From Clostridia bacterium (GTDB lineage Bacteria; Bacillota; Clostridia; UBA1381), in NCBI GenBank assembly GCA_017621875.1, contig JAGASE010000023.1:1-37171 (forward strand): a stretch of 37,171 nt of DNA. Direction: 5' to 3'. The translations under genes and the position numbers were made by a program. The notes beneath the pieces were generated by a model. It saw only the letters and a program-made list of their open reading frames with translations, was not told the DNA's origin and did no database searches. This document shows, piece after piece, positions 1 to 9,459 of the stretch. Position 1 is the stretch's first letter; each line of letters begins with the position of its first letter.

Positions 1-69
1 ATGACAGGATTTGAACCTGCGGCCTCTTGAACCCCATTCAAGCACTCTACCAAGCTGAGCCACATCCCG
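1..69 (-). tRNA. tRNA-Pro(GGG), 3' end cut by the window edge
   Basis: On the reverse strand the sequence starts with the acceptor arm CGGGATG (69-63) and continues with a D-arm (GGCTCAGCTTGG), an anticodon arm with stem CTTGA/TCAAG and loop ATGGGGT, and a T-arm with GGTTCAAATCC. The loop places GGG at positions 34-36, which reads proline codons CCC and CCT. The acceptor 3' strand is visible only as CAT; the last four pairs, the discriminator base and CCA lie beyond position 1. The CGGGATGTGGCTCAG beginning is typical of bacterial tRNA-Pro. Confidence 0.93.
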
Positions 70-141
70 ATTTTATTGCTACTCGAGTATTATAGCATAA
101 AGGTTACCAAAAGTCAAACAAATATTATCTTTTTCTTTTAA

Positions 142-178
142 AAATATCCCAAAGCAGCTTAAGTGCTTTGGGATATTT
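142..178 (-). terminator. Rho-independent terminator of the DUF975 gene
   Basis: Perfect 15-bp inverted repeat (arms 142-156 and 164-178, loop 157-163), just past the stop codon at 183. On the minus strand the stem runs into TTTTTAAAAG, as expected for an intrinsic terminator of that gene. Confidence 0.85.
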
Positions 179-182
179 AGTA

Positions 183-1052
183 TTACATATTATTAAATCC
201 GCCGAAGGGATTATTCGGATTATAGCCAAAGCCGGGGTAATCCTTGCCCTGACCGCTGATTTCAAGATACATCTGTGCAAAGGTTGCCTCAATGTACGGA
301 TTTAAAAGAAGTGTTCCTATGCAGCAGGTAAAATTAGCTGCGAGATACCAACCGGTAAAGGAGAAAATCAGTTTTACAAGTGCCCATTTATTTCCGACCA
401 TCATTTCCTTGCTCTTTCCGATTGCCCTGCTTCTCGGCATATACGGGTCATCTGCAAGAATATATTCTACCAAAGAGTATTGCAACTCCTTTATAATAGC
501 GGGGATTGTAAAAATAAAGGTTAAAAGTGAAACTACCACCATTATTGCCGAAAGTGAAAGTGCAGCTGATACGGAATCGTTCTGCATTGCCAGCACAAGC
601 TCCTCAATTTTTTGATAAAGACCAAATTTCCACAATGCCACGATAATAGGTATAAATCCGATGAGAGACCAAAGGAAAATATAAAGCTTTTTCACAAACA
701 TAACCCATACAATGTTTTTATATCCGTTTTTGAAGGGATATAAAAGATTTTCAAGGTTTGTATCACCGTCTGCGGCACGCAGCATAAAATATTTAAGTCC
801 TACCGAAAGCGGTGACGATACGAGCAGCAAAAATGCGATACCTGCCAAAAAAAGCAGACCGATTACCGCAAAAATCGCCGCAACCCGAATGTGCGACATG
901 GTTGAAATATCCAGTGCCTGCAGTTGTCTTGCACCGATGCCGATGCCGCCGCTGCTTGCCAGCGTTACAACAAGACATGCGATAAAGCTCATAAAAAATG
1001 ACCGTGCGAGCACAAATTTAGCACGTGTTTTAAGCGTTTTTCTGTCAAACAT
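183..1052 (-). CDS. DUF975 family integral membrane protein
   Basis: 289 residues, hydrophobic. A basic N-terminus (MFDRKTLKTRAKF) is followed by a membrane segment near residues 18-35 and about four further hydrophobic stretches (near 55-80, 115-145, 165-190 and 225-250). The C-terminal tail is short and Gly/Asn/Pro-rich (PGFGYNPNNPFGG). The pattern matches DUF975, a Firmicutes family of polytopic membrane proteins with no established biochemical role. The ATG at 1052 has GGAGG at 1060-1064, 7 bases away. It is a single-gene unit with its own promoter and terminator. Family assignment is by recognised sequence pattern; function is unknown. Confidence 0.85.
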   Translation of the reverse strand: MFDRKTLKTRAKFVLARSFFMSFIACLVVTLASSGGIGIGARQLQALDISTMSHIRVAAIFAVIGLLFLAGIAFLLLVSSPLSVGLKYFMLRAADGDTNLENLLYPFKNGYKNIVWVMFVKKLYIFLWSLIGFIPIIVALWKFGLYQKIEELVLAMQNDSVSAALSLSAIMVVVSLLTFIFTIPAIIKELQYSLVEYILADDPYMPRSRAIGKSKEMMVGNKWALVKLIFSFTGWYLAANFTCCIGTLLLNPYIEATFAQMYLEISGQGKDYPGFGYNPNNPFGGFNNM

Positions 1053-1080
1053 AGCTATGCCTCCGTTTCATATTTAAATA

Positions 1081-1109
1081 AGTATAACACTTTTTTTAAA
1101 AGTTTTCAA
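1081..1109 (-). promoter_or_regulatory. Sigma-A type promoter for the DUF975 gene
   Basis: On the minus strand, TTGAAA (1109-1104), a 17-base spacer and TATACT (1086-1081), about 30 bases upstream of the start codon. Five of six bases match consensus in each box. Confidence 0.7.
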
Positions 1110-1300
1110 TAGCATACAGGAAATTACAAAAAGTTTCTGCGAAGATTTTAAGGTCAAAAAGTAATGGTATTCATTGTGCAATTTTTATATACTGATTAAT
1201 ATATGTACATGCACATATTATGCTTGATTTGCGACGGTTTTAAAAATTTTATCTGTGTTGATTTGTGTCGCAAAGGGTAAATTTTTGTTAGAAATTTAAC

Positions 1301-1329
1301 TTGACTAAATGATAAAAGTTTTCTATAAT
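1301..1329 (+). promoter_or_regulatory. Sigma-A type promoter for the activase gene
   Basis: TTGACT (1301-1306), a 17-base spacer and a perfect TATAAT (1324-1329), with the start codon at 1355. The transcript leader would be very short, leaving room only for the ribosome binding site GAGGTG (1342-1347). Confidence 0.85.
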
Positions 1330-1354
1330 TAAAATGATATCGAGGTGACTTACA

Positions 1355-4300
1355 ATGAAATTAAAAATGGGTGTGGACGTAGGCTCTACTACAGTTAAGG
1401 CTGTTGTTTTTGATGAGAACAACAATCTTAAATTTGCTGAGTATTTGCGTCACTATTCAGATATACAGAGTACAGTGCTGTCGCTTTTTGAAAAAATTAT
1501 GGCAGAGCTGGGGGATATCGAGCCGAGCATAACGGTTACCGGCTCGGGCGGACTTTTGTTGTCAAAAATGCTGGAGCTTCCGTTTGTTCAGGAGGTTATT
1601 GCGACAAAGCAGGCGGTTAGCGAGCTTTTGCCGGAAACCGATGTTGTGATTGAGCTGGGCGGTGAGGATGCAAAAATTCTGTACTTATCGGGCGGACTTG
1701 AGCAGCGAATGAATGGCACCTGTGCCGGAGGTACGGGCTCTTTTATCGACCAGATGGCGATTCTTTTAAAAACCGACGCATCGGGGCTTAACGAGCTTGC
1801 CGAACAGCACGAAAATATATATCCGATTGCCGCAAGATGCGGTGTTTTCGCAAAATCCGATGTTCAGCCTCTTTTGAACGAGGGTGCAAAAAGAGAGGAC
1901 ATTGCGGCATCTATTCTGCAGGCAGTGGTAAATCAGACGATTTCGGGACTTGCACAGGGAAGACCTATTAAGGGGAACATAGTATTCTTAGGTGGACCTC
2001 TGCATTTTTTGCCGCAGCTGAGAAAACAGTTTGAAGAAACCCTGCGAGCTACTGCCGACAGCTTTTCCGCTCCGGAAAATGCACAGCTATACATAGCTAT
2101 GGGGGCGGCACTTGTAAGAAATCCCGGCTCAAGCCGCCTTGGAGAGCTTATACAAAAGCTCAAAACAGCTCCTAACGTGGACGCGGAAATAACGCGTATG
2201 CGGCCGCTGTTTAAAAACGAGGACGAAAAAACGGAATTTTTTGACCGTCACAATCTTGCAAAGGCAAAACGCGGCGATATCAAAGAAGCATGCGGTGAAA
2301 CCTTTTTGGGACTTGACATCGGCTCTACCACTATAAAGGCAGTACTTATAGATAAAGACGGAAAGGTTTTGTTTGAATATTATTCAAAAAATGAGGCAAG
2401 CCCGATCGTTATGGGACTTGCGATATTAAAGGAGCTGTATGAGAGGCTTCCTGAAAAAGCGTACATAGCAAACGCATGCTGTACAGGTTATGGCGAGGAG
2501 CTTATGAAAACCGCCTTCAGAATACCTGAGGGAGAGATAGAAACCATAGCACATTATAAGGCGGCAGATTTCTTCCTTCCGGGCGTGGATTTTATTATAG
2601 ACATCGGCGGACAGGATATGAAGTGTATGAAGATACGCGACGGCGTAATCGATTCGATTATGCTTAATGAGGCGTGTTCATCGGGCTGCGGCTCGTTTAT
2701 TCAGACCTTCGCAGAAAGCCTCGGATATTCTACCGAGGATTTTGCCCAAACTGCACTTGAAAGCGAAAGCCCTGTGGACTTGGGTACTCGCTGCACCGTT
2801 TTTATGAATTCACGCGTGAAACAGGCACAAAAGGAGGGTGCAACTGTCGGCGATATTTCGGCAGGACTGTCCTATTCTGTTGTGCGTAACGCTCTTTATA
2901 AAGTTATCAAGCTGCGTGACCCGGCTCTTATGGGAGAAAAGGTTGTTGTGCAGGGCGGAACTTTTAATAATAACGCAATTCTGCGTGCATTTGAGCTTGT
3001 GTCGGGAAAGCAGGTTGTGCGTCCCGATATCGCAGGTCTGATGGGTGCGTTCGGCTCGGCGATTATAGCAAAGGAAAGATATTCCGGCGAAAGAGCCGAT
3101 ATTCTGCGTGCTGATGAAATTGACAGCTTTAAATTCAGCGGAACTTTAGTGCGGTGCGGAAAATGCTCCAATCGCTGTCAGCTTACCGTTACTACCTTTG
3201 ACGGCGGCAGAAAATTCATTTCGGGAAACCGCTGCGAAAAGGGTGCAGGAGAAAAACAGGTAAAAAATGACTATCCCGACCTTTTTGAATATAAATACGA
3301 GCGTGCGTTTGCGTATGTGCCGCTTGATGAGGAAAAAGCACCAAGAGGCGTTATCGGTATTCCAAGGGTACTCAATATGTATGAGAACTATCCGCTGTGG
3401 TTTACCTTCTTCACAAAACTGGGATTTTCGGTTAAAATTTCGCCGCGTTCAACGCACGAGGTTTATGAAAAGGGCATTGATTCAATTCCGTCCGAGTCAG
3501 CGTGCTATCCTGCAAAGCTGGTTCACGGACATATCAAGTGCCTTTTGGAAATGGGCGTGAAAAATATTTTCTATCCCTGCGTGCCATATGAGCAGATAGA
3601 ATATGCCGGTGCGGGAAATCATTACAACTGCCCGATTGTTACCTCATACCCGGAGGTTATACGCAATAACGTTGACGAGCTGCGTCTTGACGGCATGAAT
3701 TATATGTATCCGTTTATCAATCTTGCGGATAAGCCGTCGGTTGAAAAGCAGATGTACGGAGTGCTGAAGAGCTTCGGCGTAACCGAAAAGGAAATTCATG
3801 AGGCTGCCGAGGCGGCATTTGCAGAGCTTGACAGCTACAAAAACGATATACGCAAAAAAGGCGAGGAAACAATTTTGTGGCTTGAAGAAAACAACAAACG
3901 CGGAATTGTTCTTGCCGGCAGACCGTATCATGTCGATCCTGAAATAAATCACGGTATACCGCATCTTATAACCTCGCTCGGCTTTGCGGTTTTGAGCGAG
4001 GACTCGGTCGCACATTTAGGACAGCTTAAGCGTGATATCCGCGTTGTGGACCAGTGGGCGTACCATACAAGGCTTTATGAGTCGGCTGCCGAGGTTATCA
4101 AAAATAATCGGTTAGAGCTTGTTCAGCTCAACTCCTTCGGCTGCGGACTGGACGCGGTAACGACCGACCAGGTACAGGAAATCCTGCAGGCAAACCAGAG
4201 AATTTATACTACCTTAAAAATTGACGAGGTTTCGAATTTGGGTACGGCAAGAATCCGAATCCGCTCATTAAAGGCGGCAGTCAAGGAACGTGACGCAGGC

Positions 4301-5653
4301 AATTTTGTGCCGCAGGAGGTCGAGCCGTATACAATAAACAAGGTACCATTTACCAAGGATTACAAAAAGCGGCATACGCTTGTATTTCCGCAGATGAGCC
4401 CAGTGCATTTCCGACTTTTTGAGGCGGTGCTGAATGTGCATGGCTATAATGCTATTGTGTTAAATTCAGTGTCATCGTCCGACGTTGAGGCAGGACTTAA
4501 AAGCGTGAACAATGACGCCTGCTATCCGTCAATTCTTGTAGTGGGACAGCTGATAAATGCGTTTACAACGGGAAAATGCGATCCGGATAATACAACGCTT
4601 ATGATAACTCAAACGGGAGGCGGCTGTCGTGCGACAAACTATATTGCGTTTTTAAGAAAAGCACTTAAGGAGGCAGGGTATGAAAATGTTCCTGTCCTGA
4701 GCCTTAATCTGTCGGGACTGGAAAACAATCCGGGCTTTAAGCTTACCCTGAGCCTTGTAAATGACCTTATAAAGGCGTGCGTTATAGGCGACCTGCTTCT
4801 TACAATGCTGCTTGCAACGCGTCCGTATGAGCTTAAAAAGGGGCAAACAAAGCGTTTGTACCGCAAATGGCTCGGCAGGGTGTATTCACAGATAGTGCAG
4901 GGTAAAAAATTCAGCTACAGAAAGACGATTGACAGGATTGTTGCCGATTTTGATGCAGTTTTAGTGGACAGAGGAGAAAGAAAGCCGCAGGTTGGCGTCG
5001 TGGGCGAGATTTTGGTGAAATTCCACCCGGGTGCTAACAATAACATTGTTGAGGTTATAGAAAAAGAGGGCGGAGAAGCGGTTATGCCGGGACTTTTGGA
5101 CTTTATGATGTACTGCTTCTACAACTCAAACTTCAAAAGCGAGCAGTTGGGACTTAAAAAATCCTCCGCAGCTATCTGCAATATGGGAATCTGGGCACTT
5201 GAAAAGTATCGCGGACATGTGAAAAAGGTGCTGCGTGCAAATCCTAAATATGCAAAGCGTGCACCGTCGCACATTTCAAAGATTGCAGAGGGTGCAAAGA
5301 ATATCCTGCAGCTTGGTCATTCAACAGGAGAGGGCTGGTTCTTAACAGGTGAGATGATTGAGCTGATAGAAAACGGCGTTACAAATATTGCTTGTGTTCA
5401 GCCGTTTGCGTGCCTGCCGAATCATGTGACGGGCAAGGGCGTTATAAAGGAAATCCGACGTCAGTACCCACAGGCTAATATTGTTGCGGTGGACTATGAC
5501 CCCGGTGCGAGTGAGGTTAATCAGCTCAACCGAATTAAGCTGATGATTGCGGTGGCGTTTGAGAATATGGAAAAAGAGCTTGCACGCGAGGAGGAAGAAG
5601 CAAGAAATGCCTTTCCGACGGCGAAAAGTCAGGAGGAGCTCACCAAGGCGTGA
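1355..5653 (+). CDS. Two-headed acyl-CoA dehydratase activase (BadF/BadG/HgdC type) fused to a DUF2229/HgdB-like region
   Basis: 1432 residues. Two tandem ASKHA ATPase domains lie at about 1-255 ([11 protein letters not shown]) and 315-575 ([11 protein letters not shown]). Each holds a cysteine pair spaced 39 residues apart (C123/C162 and C441/C480), in the contexts CAGGTGSF...CGVFAKSDV and CSSGCGSF...CTVFMNSRV. In HgdC, cysteines in these places bridge two identical subunits through one [4Fe-4S] cluster, so this protein may be a covalent pseudo-dimer. A Cys motif follows (C601, C604, C608, C627), then a DUF2229 region (from about 660) and an HgdB-like C-terminal half. Known relatives use ATP hydrolysis to drive a low-potential electron into 2-hydroxyacyl-CoA dehydratases; the substrate of the long fused form is not established. 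No dehydratase alpha/beta pair lies nearby. The gene is monocistronic, with its own promoter and terminator. Confidence 0.9.
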   Translation: MKLKMGVDVGSTTVKAVVFDENNNLKFAEYLRHYSDIQSTVLSLFEKIMAELGDIEPSITVTGSGGLLLSKMLELPFVQEVIATKQAVSELLPETDVVIELGGEDAKILYLSGGLEQRMNGTCAGGTGSFIDQMAILLKTDASGLNELAEQHENIYPIAARCGVFAKSDVQPLLNEGAKREDIAASILQAVVNQTISGLAQGRPIKGNIVFLGGPLHFLPQLRKQFEETLRATADSFSAPENAQLYIAMGAALVRNPGSSRLGELIQKLKTAPNVDAEITRMRPLFKNEDEKTEFFDRHNLAKAKRGDIKEACGETFLGLDIGSTTIKAVLIDKDGKVLFEYYSKNEASPIVMGLAILKELYERLPEKAYIANACCTGYGEELMKTAFRIPEGEIETIAHYKAADFFLPGVDFIIDIGGQDMKCMKIRDGVIDSIMLNEACSSGCGSFIQTFAESLGYSTEDFAQTALESESPVDLGTRCTVFMNSRVKQAQKEGATVGDISAGLSYSVVRNALYKVIKLRDPALMGEKVVVQGGTFNNNAILRAFELVSGKQVVRPDIAGLMGAFGSAIIAKERYSGERADILRADEIDSFKFSGTLVRCGKCSNRCQLTVTTFDGGRKFISGNRCEKGAGEKQVKNDYPDLFEYKYERAFAYVPLDEEKAPRGVIGIPRVLNMYENYPLWFTFFTKLGFSVKISPRSTHEVYEKGIDSIPSESACYPAKLVHGHIKCLLEMGVKNIFYPCVPYEQIEYAGAGNHYNCPIVTSYPEVIRNNVDELRLDGMNYMYPFINLADKPSVEKQMYGVLKSFGVTEKEIHEAAEAAFAELDSYKNDIRKKGEETILWLEENNKRGIVLAGRPYHVDPEINHGIPHLITSLGFAVLSEDSVAHLGQLKRDIRVVDQWAYHTRLYESAAEVIKNNRLELVQLNSFGCGLDAVTTDQVQEILQANQRIYTTLKIDEVSNLGTARIRIRSLKAAVKERDAGNFVPQEVEPYTINKVPFTKDYKKRHTLVFPQMSPVHFRLFEAVLNVHGYNAIVLNSVSSSDVEAGLKSVNNDACYPSILVVGQLINAFTTGKCDPDNTTLMITQTGGGCRATNYIAFLRKALKEAGYENVPVLSLNLSGLENNPGFKLTLSLVNDLIKACVIGDLLLTMLLATRPYELKKGQTKRLYRKWLGRVYSQIVQGKKFSYRKTIDRIVADFDAVLVDRGERKPQVGVVGEILVKFHPGANNNIVEVIEKEGGEAVMPGLLDFMMYCFYNSNFKSEQLGLKKSSAAICNMGIWALEKYRGHVKKVLRANPKYAKRAPSHISKIAEGAKNILQLGHSTGEGWFLTGEMIELIENGVTNIACVQPFACLPNHVTGKGVIKEIRRQYPQANIVAVDYDPGASEVNQLNRIKLMIAVAFENMEKELAREEEEARNAFPTAKSQEELTKA

Positions 5654-5683
5654 TGGGACTTGAAAAAGTAAATATGTGACAGG

Positions 5684-5720
5684 AGCCGAACAGAAATTTT
5701 CTGTTCGGCTTTTGTGGTTT
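5684..5720 (+). terminator. Rho-independent terminator after the activase gene
   Basis: Ten-base arms AGCCGAACAG (5684-5693) and CTGTTCGGCT (5701-5710) are extended by inner A/T pairs and followed by TTTGTGGTTTT. It lies 31 bases after the stop codon and before the next promoter. Confidence 0.85.
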
Positions 5721-5745
5721 TAATTCTCTTTGTTTCGCTAATCTA

Positions 5746-5775
5746 TTGACCTTTTGCATGTATTTATGATATAAT
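5746..5775 (+). promoter_or_regulatory. Promoter of the HD-domain/recX/rimO run
   Basis: TTGACC (5746-5751), an 18-base spacer and TATAAT (5770-5775), 35 bases before the start codon at 5810. The ribosome binding site GGGGTG is at 5799-5804. Confidence 0.75.
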
Positions 5776-5809
5776 TAAAATATCTATAACTGTATCATGG
5801 GGTGATAGT

Positions 5810-6997
5810 ATGATAAGGAAGTCGCTGATTTCTCTGATTCATGTTGCGGCGTCCATTCAAAGATGGAATGACCATATTCGTCCGTGGAACGGATTTTCCG
5901 AGCTGGATAAGCAGGCACATAAAATGGTTTATGCCTATGTTCTTGCAAAATGCGAGGGTGAAGGAAATTATGACCCGTTAAAGCTTTTGGAGGGCGGAAT
6001 ATTTGAATTTCTGCACCGCATTGTCCTTACCGATATAAAGCCGCCCGTTTATCATTTGCTTATGAAGGAAAAGGGTGAGCAGATAAACGCATGGGTGCTT
6101 GATGAGTTAAAGGGCAGGCTGGAAGGCTTAAAGGGCGATTTCTATTCAAAAATGCGTCGGTATTTTTCGGAGGCTGAGTATGCCGAAAAGGAAAAACAGA
6201 TTTTGAAGGCGGCACACTACTACGCGACCGACTGGGAGTTTGAGGTAATCTATCCGCAGAACAAGCACACATATGATATAGAGCAAGTAAAGCTTGAGGT
6301 GGAAAACGGGCTTGCACGCTGCAACACGTTTGACGGCTTCTCAAAATTTGCCGAAAATGATGACTTAAAAAAATTCTTATCGCTTATCGGAAAGCTGCGT
6401 TATCAGCAGAGGTGGTCAAGAGCTGTACGGACGCCGCAGACCTCGGTTATGGGGCATATGCTGGTGGTTGCGATAATGTCATATCTTGCGTCGCTTGAAT
6501 GTGACGCGTGTGAAAAGCGTCTTATCAACAACTTTTTCGGCGGACTTTTTCACGATTTGCCCGAGGTGCTTACGCGTGATATTGTGTCGCCGGTAAAAAA
6601 TTCGGTAAAGGGGCTTGACCATATCATCAAGGATATCGAAGATGAGCAGATGTGCCGCGTGATTTTTCCGCTTGTTACCGAGGAAATCCGAAAGGATTTG
6701 GAGTTCTACACACAGGACGAATTTATTTCTAAGGTGACGGTTTCGGGGAAAGTCGAAAGGGTGACATCGGACGAAATAAATGCAAGCTATAACAACAATG
6801 AATTTTTACCGATTGACGGAGAAATCATCAGAGGCTGCGACCATTTATCGGCATATCTTGAGACGTTTTTATCAATAAAATACGGAATAAATTCCGAGCA
6901 GATACAGGAGGGATATCATAACCTGTTCCAGCAATACGAAAACCGGGTTATCGGTTCGGTTGATTTTGGGCAGTTGTTTGATTATTTTAGAATATGA
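5810..6997 (+). CDS. HD-domain phosphohydrolase (YfbR-like motif), specificity unknown
   Basis: 395 residues. The HD-domain metal-binding pattern is in the middle: a histidine near residue 215 (VMGHML), then FHDLPEVLTRDIVSPVK near 247-263. The last motif resembles the HDxxEvxtgDxptPvK signature of YfbR-type 5'-deoxynucleotidases, but this protein is about twice the length of YfbR and carries a long N-terminal region I do not recognise. A nucleotide or phosphate-ester hydrolase is a reasonable inference; the substrate cannot be read. The ATG at 5810 has GGGGTG five bases upstream. The end overlaps the recX start by 4 bases (ATGA), so the two are translationally coupled. Confidence 0.75.
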   Translation: MIRKSLISLIHVAASIQRWNDHIRPWNGFSELDKQAHKMVYAYVLAKCEGEGNYDPLKLLEGGIFEFLHRIVLTDIKPPVYHLLMKEKGEQINAWVLDELKGRLEGLKGDFYSKMRRYFSEAEYAEKEKQILKAAHYYATDWEFEVIYPQNKHTYDIEQVKLEVENGLARCNTFDGFSKFAENDDLKKFLSLIGKLRYQQRWSRAVRTPQTSVMGHMLVVAIMSYLASLECDACEKRLINNFFGGLFHDLPEVLTRDIVSPVKNSVKGLDHIIKDIEDEQMCRVIFPLVTEEIRKDLEFYTQDEFISKVTVSGKVERVTSDEINASYNNNEFLPIDGEIIRGCDHLSAYLETFLSIKYGINSEQIQEGYHNLFQQYENRVIGSVDFGQLFDYFRI

Positions 6998-7473
6998 TTA
7001 AGGAAAAAAAGGAGCTTACACCCGAGGCGGCAAAGGAAAAGGCACTGCGGCTTTTGGAGTATCGCTCTCATTCGGAAAAGGAGCTTTGCAGAAAGCTTAT
7101 AACGGCAGGTGCAAAGCCTGAGGATTTGCCGCCAATAATGGATTTTTTAAAGGAATACGGTTTTTTGGACGACGGCGAGTATGCAAAGCGTTTGGCTAAA
7201 GATTTGCAGCACCTGAAAAAATTCGGCAAAAGACGTATTTCGCAGGAGCTTAAGCAGAGGGGAATCCGCGGCGAGGATTTAGAGGCAGCACTTTCAGAGC
7301 TTGACGATGAGGAAGAGGATGCACTGCTGCCGCTTTTGGAGCAAAAGCTTAAGGGTGATTTTGATAAAAAGAATGTTGACAGGGCTATACGGTATTTTTT
7401 ATACCGCGGCTACGGCTTTGACGACATAAAGGCATGTATAGATAAGTTAAAATCAGATTTTTTTGAGGATTGA
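6994..7473 (+). CDS. recX: Regulatory protein RecX
   Basis: 159 residues, charged and all-helical, with RecX three-helix repeats: a first repeat with LLEYRSHSEKELCRKL (residues 20-35), then a central repeat with EYGFLDDGEYAKRLAKDL (about 54-71), KFGKRRISQELKQRG and a C-terminal repeat with YFLYRGYGFDDIKACI. RecX binds RecA filaments and limits recombination and SOS activity. Length and motif order fit the family. The start overlaps the HD gene stop by 4 bases and rimO begins 13 bases after its stop. recA is not in this window. Confidence 0.9.
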   Translation: MIKEKKELTPEAAKEKALRLLEYRSHSEKELCRKLITAGAKPEDLPPIMDFLKEYGFLDDGEYAKRLAKDLQHLKKFGKRRISQELKQRGIRGEDLEAALSELDDEEEDALLPLLEQKLKGDFDKKNVDRAIRYFLYRGYGFDDIKACIDKLKSDFFED

Positions 7474-7486
7474 AAGGAAAGACGTA

Positions 7487-8815
7487 ATGAAAATAGGAAT
7501 GGTTTCGCTCGGGTGTCCGAAAAATCAGACCGACGCCGAGACGATGCTTGGAATACTTACAGAGTGTGGGCATACGCCGGTACAGTATCCCGAGGAGGCG
7601 GAGGTAATAATCGTTAATACCTGTGGTTTTATCGACCCGGCAAAGCAGGAGTCGATTGATGCAGTGCTTGAAATGGCGGAGTACAAAAAAAGCGGCTGCT
7701 GCAAGCTTTTGATTATGACGGGCTGCCTTGCGGAGCGGTATCACGATAGTATAAAGGAGGAGCTGCCGGAGGTTGACGCTGTTTTGGGAGCGGGAGACTA
7801 CGACAAAATCGCAGAGGTTATAGAGCAGGCGGCAGAGGGAGAATATATTTGTCTTTGGGGACATCAGAACTGTGAAATCCCTGAAAATCTGCCGAGGATT
7901 ATCACAACCGCATCGCACAGTGCATATTTAAAGATTGCCGACGGGTGCGACAATAATTGTACCTACTGTGCAATTCCGATGATAAGAGGGCATTTCAGAA
8001 GCAGAAAAATTGAAGATATTGCTGCTGAAGCGGAGGAGCTTAGCAAAAACGGCGTACGCGAGCTTATTGTAATCGCACAGGACACCACACGCTACGGAGT
8101 GGATTTGTACGGAGAATATTCGCTTGATAAGCTGCTGATGCGGCTTTGCGAAATTGAAGGAATACACTGGATTCGCGTCCATTATCTTTATGCGGAGGCG
8201 ATTACAGATTCGCTGATTGAGGTTATGGCGGAGAATGAAAAAATTTGCCGCTATATAGATATGCCGATTCAGCATATAAACGACGATATTCTGCGTAGAA
8301 TGGCACGCCGTACAAACCGCAGAGAGATTGAGCAAAAAATTGCAAAAATACGCTCGAAGATGCCGGACGCGGTTATCAGAACCTCGATTATAGCAGGCTT
8401 TCCGGGCGAGAGCGAGGAGCAGTTTTTGGAGCTTTACGATTTTGTACGGGATATAAAATTTGACAGAATGGGCGTTTTTGCATACTCGAAGGAGGAGGAC
8501 ACTCCTGCGGCAAGCTTTGAAGGTCAGCTTGACGAAGAGGTCAAGGAGGAAAGACGCGACAGGCTCATGGAGCTGCAGCAGGGGATTTCGCTCGAGAGGA
8601 ACAACGCAAAAATCGGCGAGGTTATCGAGGTTTTGTGCGAGGGCTATGACGAGGACAATTTCATGTACTACGGCAGAAGTCGTGCCGACAGCATCGGGGT
8701 TGATTCTACGGTGTATTTTGCTGCAGAGGACGAGGTAGAAACAGGAAGCTTCGTTTGGGTGCAGATTCTGGACGCGGACGAATATGACCTGACGGGAAAA
8801 GAGATAAGAAAATAG
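7487..8815 (+). CDS. rimO: Ribosomal protein uS12 methylthiotransferase RimO
   Basis: 442 residues from the ATG at 7487. Three N-terminal cluster cysteines (C10 in SLGCPKNQ, C46 in NTCGFID, C80 in TGCLAER) form the UPF0004 domain. The radical-SAM motif is C154-x3-C158-x2-C161 (CDNNCTYC), followed by a C-terminal TRAM domain (about 375-442). SLGCPKNQTD is characteristic of RimO rather than MiaB. The enzyme adds a methylthio group to the conserved aspartate of ribosomal protein S12, using two [4Fe-4S] clusters and S-adenosylmethionine. An upstream TTG (7463) is in frame, but the ribosome binding site AGGAAA (7475-7480) lies 6 bases before the ATG, so I use the ATG. Confidence 0.95.
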   Translation: MKIGMVSLGCPKNQTDAETMLGILTECGHTPVQYPEEAEVIIVNTCGFIDPAKQESIDAVLEMAEYKKSGCCKLLIMTGCLAERYHDSIKEELPEVDAVLGAGDYDKIAEVIEQAAEGEYICLWGHQNCEIPENLPRIITTASHSAYLKIADGCDNNCTYCAIPMIRGHFRSRKIEDIAAEAEELSKNGVRELIVIAQDTTRYGVDLYGEYSLDKLLMRLCEIEGIHWIRVHYLYAEAITDSLIEVMAENEKICRYIDMPIQHINDDILRRMARRTNRREIEQKIAKIRSKMPDAVIRTSIIAGFPGESEEQFLELYDFVRDIKFDRMGVFAYSKEEDTPAASFEGQLDEEVKEERRDRLMELQQGISLERNNAKIGEVIEVLCEGYDEDNFMYYGRSRADSIGVDSTVYFAAEDEVETGSFVWVQILDADEYDLTGKEIRK

Positions 8816-8895
8816 TAGGGATTAACGATTTACGGAAATAACTTTATTAATAAATGTTGTGTATAACACAATCGCACACAAGGAGGAATAAATGT

Positions 8896-9459
8896 ATGAA
8901 TCTTGCAAATAAGCTTACAATTTTAAGAATTATTATGGTGCCGGTGTTTATGGCTTTTCTGATGCTTTTAGACCCGTCAAATCCGAATACGGCATATGTG
9001 ACAATTTCGCTGGTGCTTTTTATTGCGGCGTCGCTTACCGACACGCTGGACGGCTATATCGCACGCCACTATAACATGATTACTGATTTCGGAAAGTTCA
9101 TGGATCCGCTGGCGGATAAGATGCTGACAACTGCAGCATTTTTGGGACTGATGAGCTTTGGAAGGGCATCTGCGTGGGCGGTTATGCTCATTTTAACGAG
9201 AGAATTTATCGTTGCCGGCATAAGACAGGTTGCAGCGGGCGGCGGAAAGGTTATCGCTGCGTCAATCTGGGGAAAGATGAAAACTGTTTTCCAGATGGTT
9301 GCAATCGTTGCGGCGATTATTCTTCTCTACCCGATTTGCCCTGAGCCTACAGCGGTTTTGATAACCGATATATTGGTATGGCTGTCTGCGGCTGTCACAG
9401 TGATTTCGGGAGCGGACTATGTTATAAAAAACATCGCAATTATTAAGGAAGCAAAATAA
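8896..9459 (+). CDS. pgsA: CDP-diacylglycerol--glycerol-3-phosphate 3-phosphatidyltransferase
   Basis: 187 residues from the ATG at 8896, with AGGAGG at 8881-8886; the longer TTG frame from 8854 lacks such a site. The CDP-alcohol phosphatidyltransferase motif D-x2-DG-x2-AR-x8-G-x3-D-x3-D is complete (DTLDGYIAR...GKFMDPLADK). About five to six hydrophobic segments make it an inner-membrane enzyme. PgsA makes phosphatidylglycerophosphate, the precursor of phosphatidylglycerol and cardiolipin. The stop overlaps the next start codon by one base (TAATG), giving translational coupling with the TtcA-like gene. Confidence 0.93.
   Translation: MNLANKLTILRIIMVPVFMAFLMLLDPSNPNTAYVTISLVLFIAASLTDTLDGYIARHYNMITDFGKFMDPLADKMLTTAAFLGLMSFGRASAWAVMLILTREFIVAGIRQVAAGGGKVIAASIWGKMKTVFQMVAIVAAIILLYPICPEPTAVLITDILVWLSAAVTVISGADYVIKNIAIIKEAK

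Larger units (their letters stand above)
1053..1354. other. Divergent intergenic region of 302 bp
   Basis: This AT-rich spacer separates the minus-strand DUF975 gene from the plus-strand activase gene. It contains one good promoter for each direction (1081-1109 minus, 1301-1329 plus). I see no coding sequence, repeat or convincing riboswitch in the remaining 190 bases or so. Confidence 0.7.

Noticed and set aside
1355..5653. Idea that the activase is the missing activator for a glycyl-radical dehydratase of the BMC
   Set aside because: Glycyl-radical activases are radical-SAM proteins; this one is an ASKHA ATPase of the 2-hydroxyacyl-CoA dehydratase type, 6 kb away in its own unit.
7463..7486. 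N-terminal extension of RimO from a TTG
   Set aside because: The eight extra residues overlap the ribosome binding site of the ATG at 7487 and are absent from the conserved RimO start.
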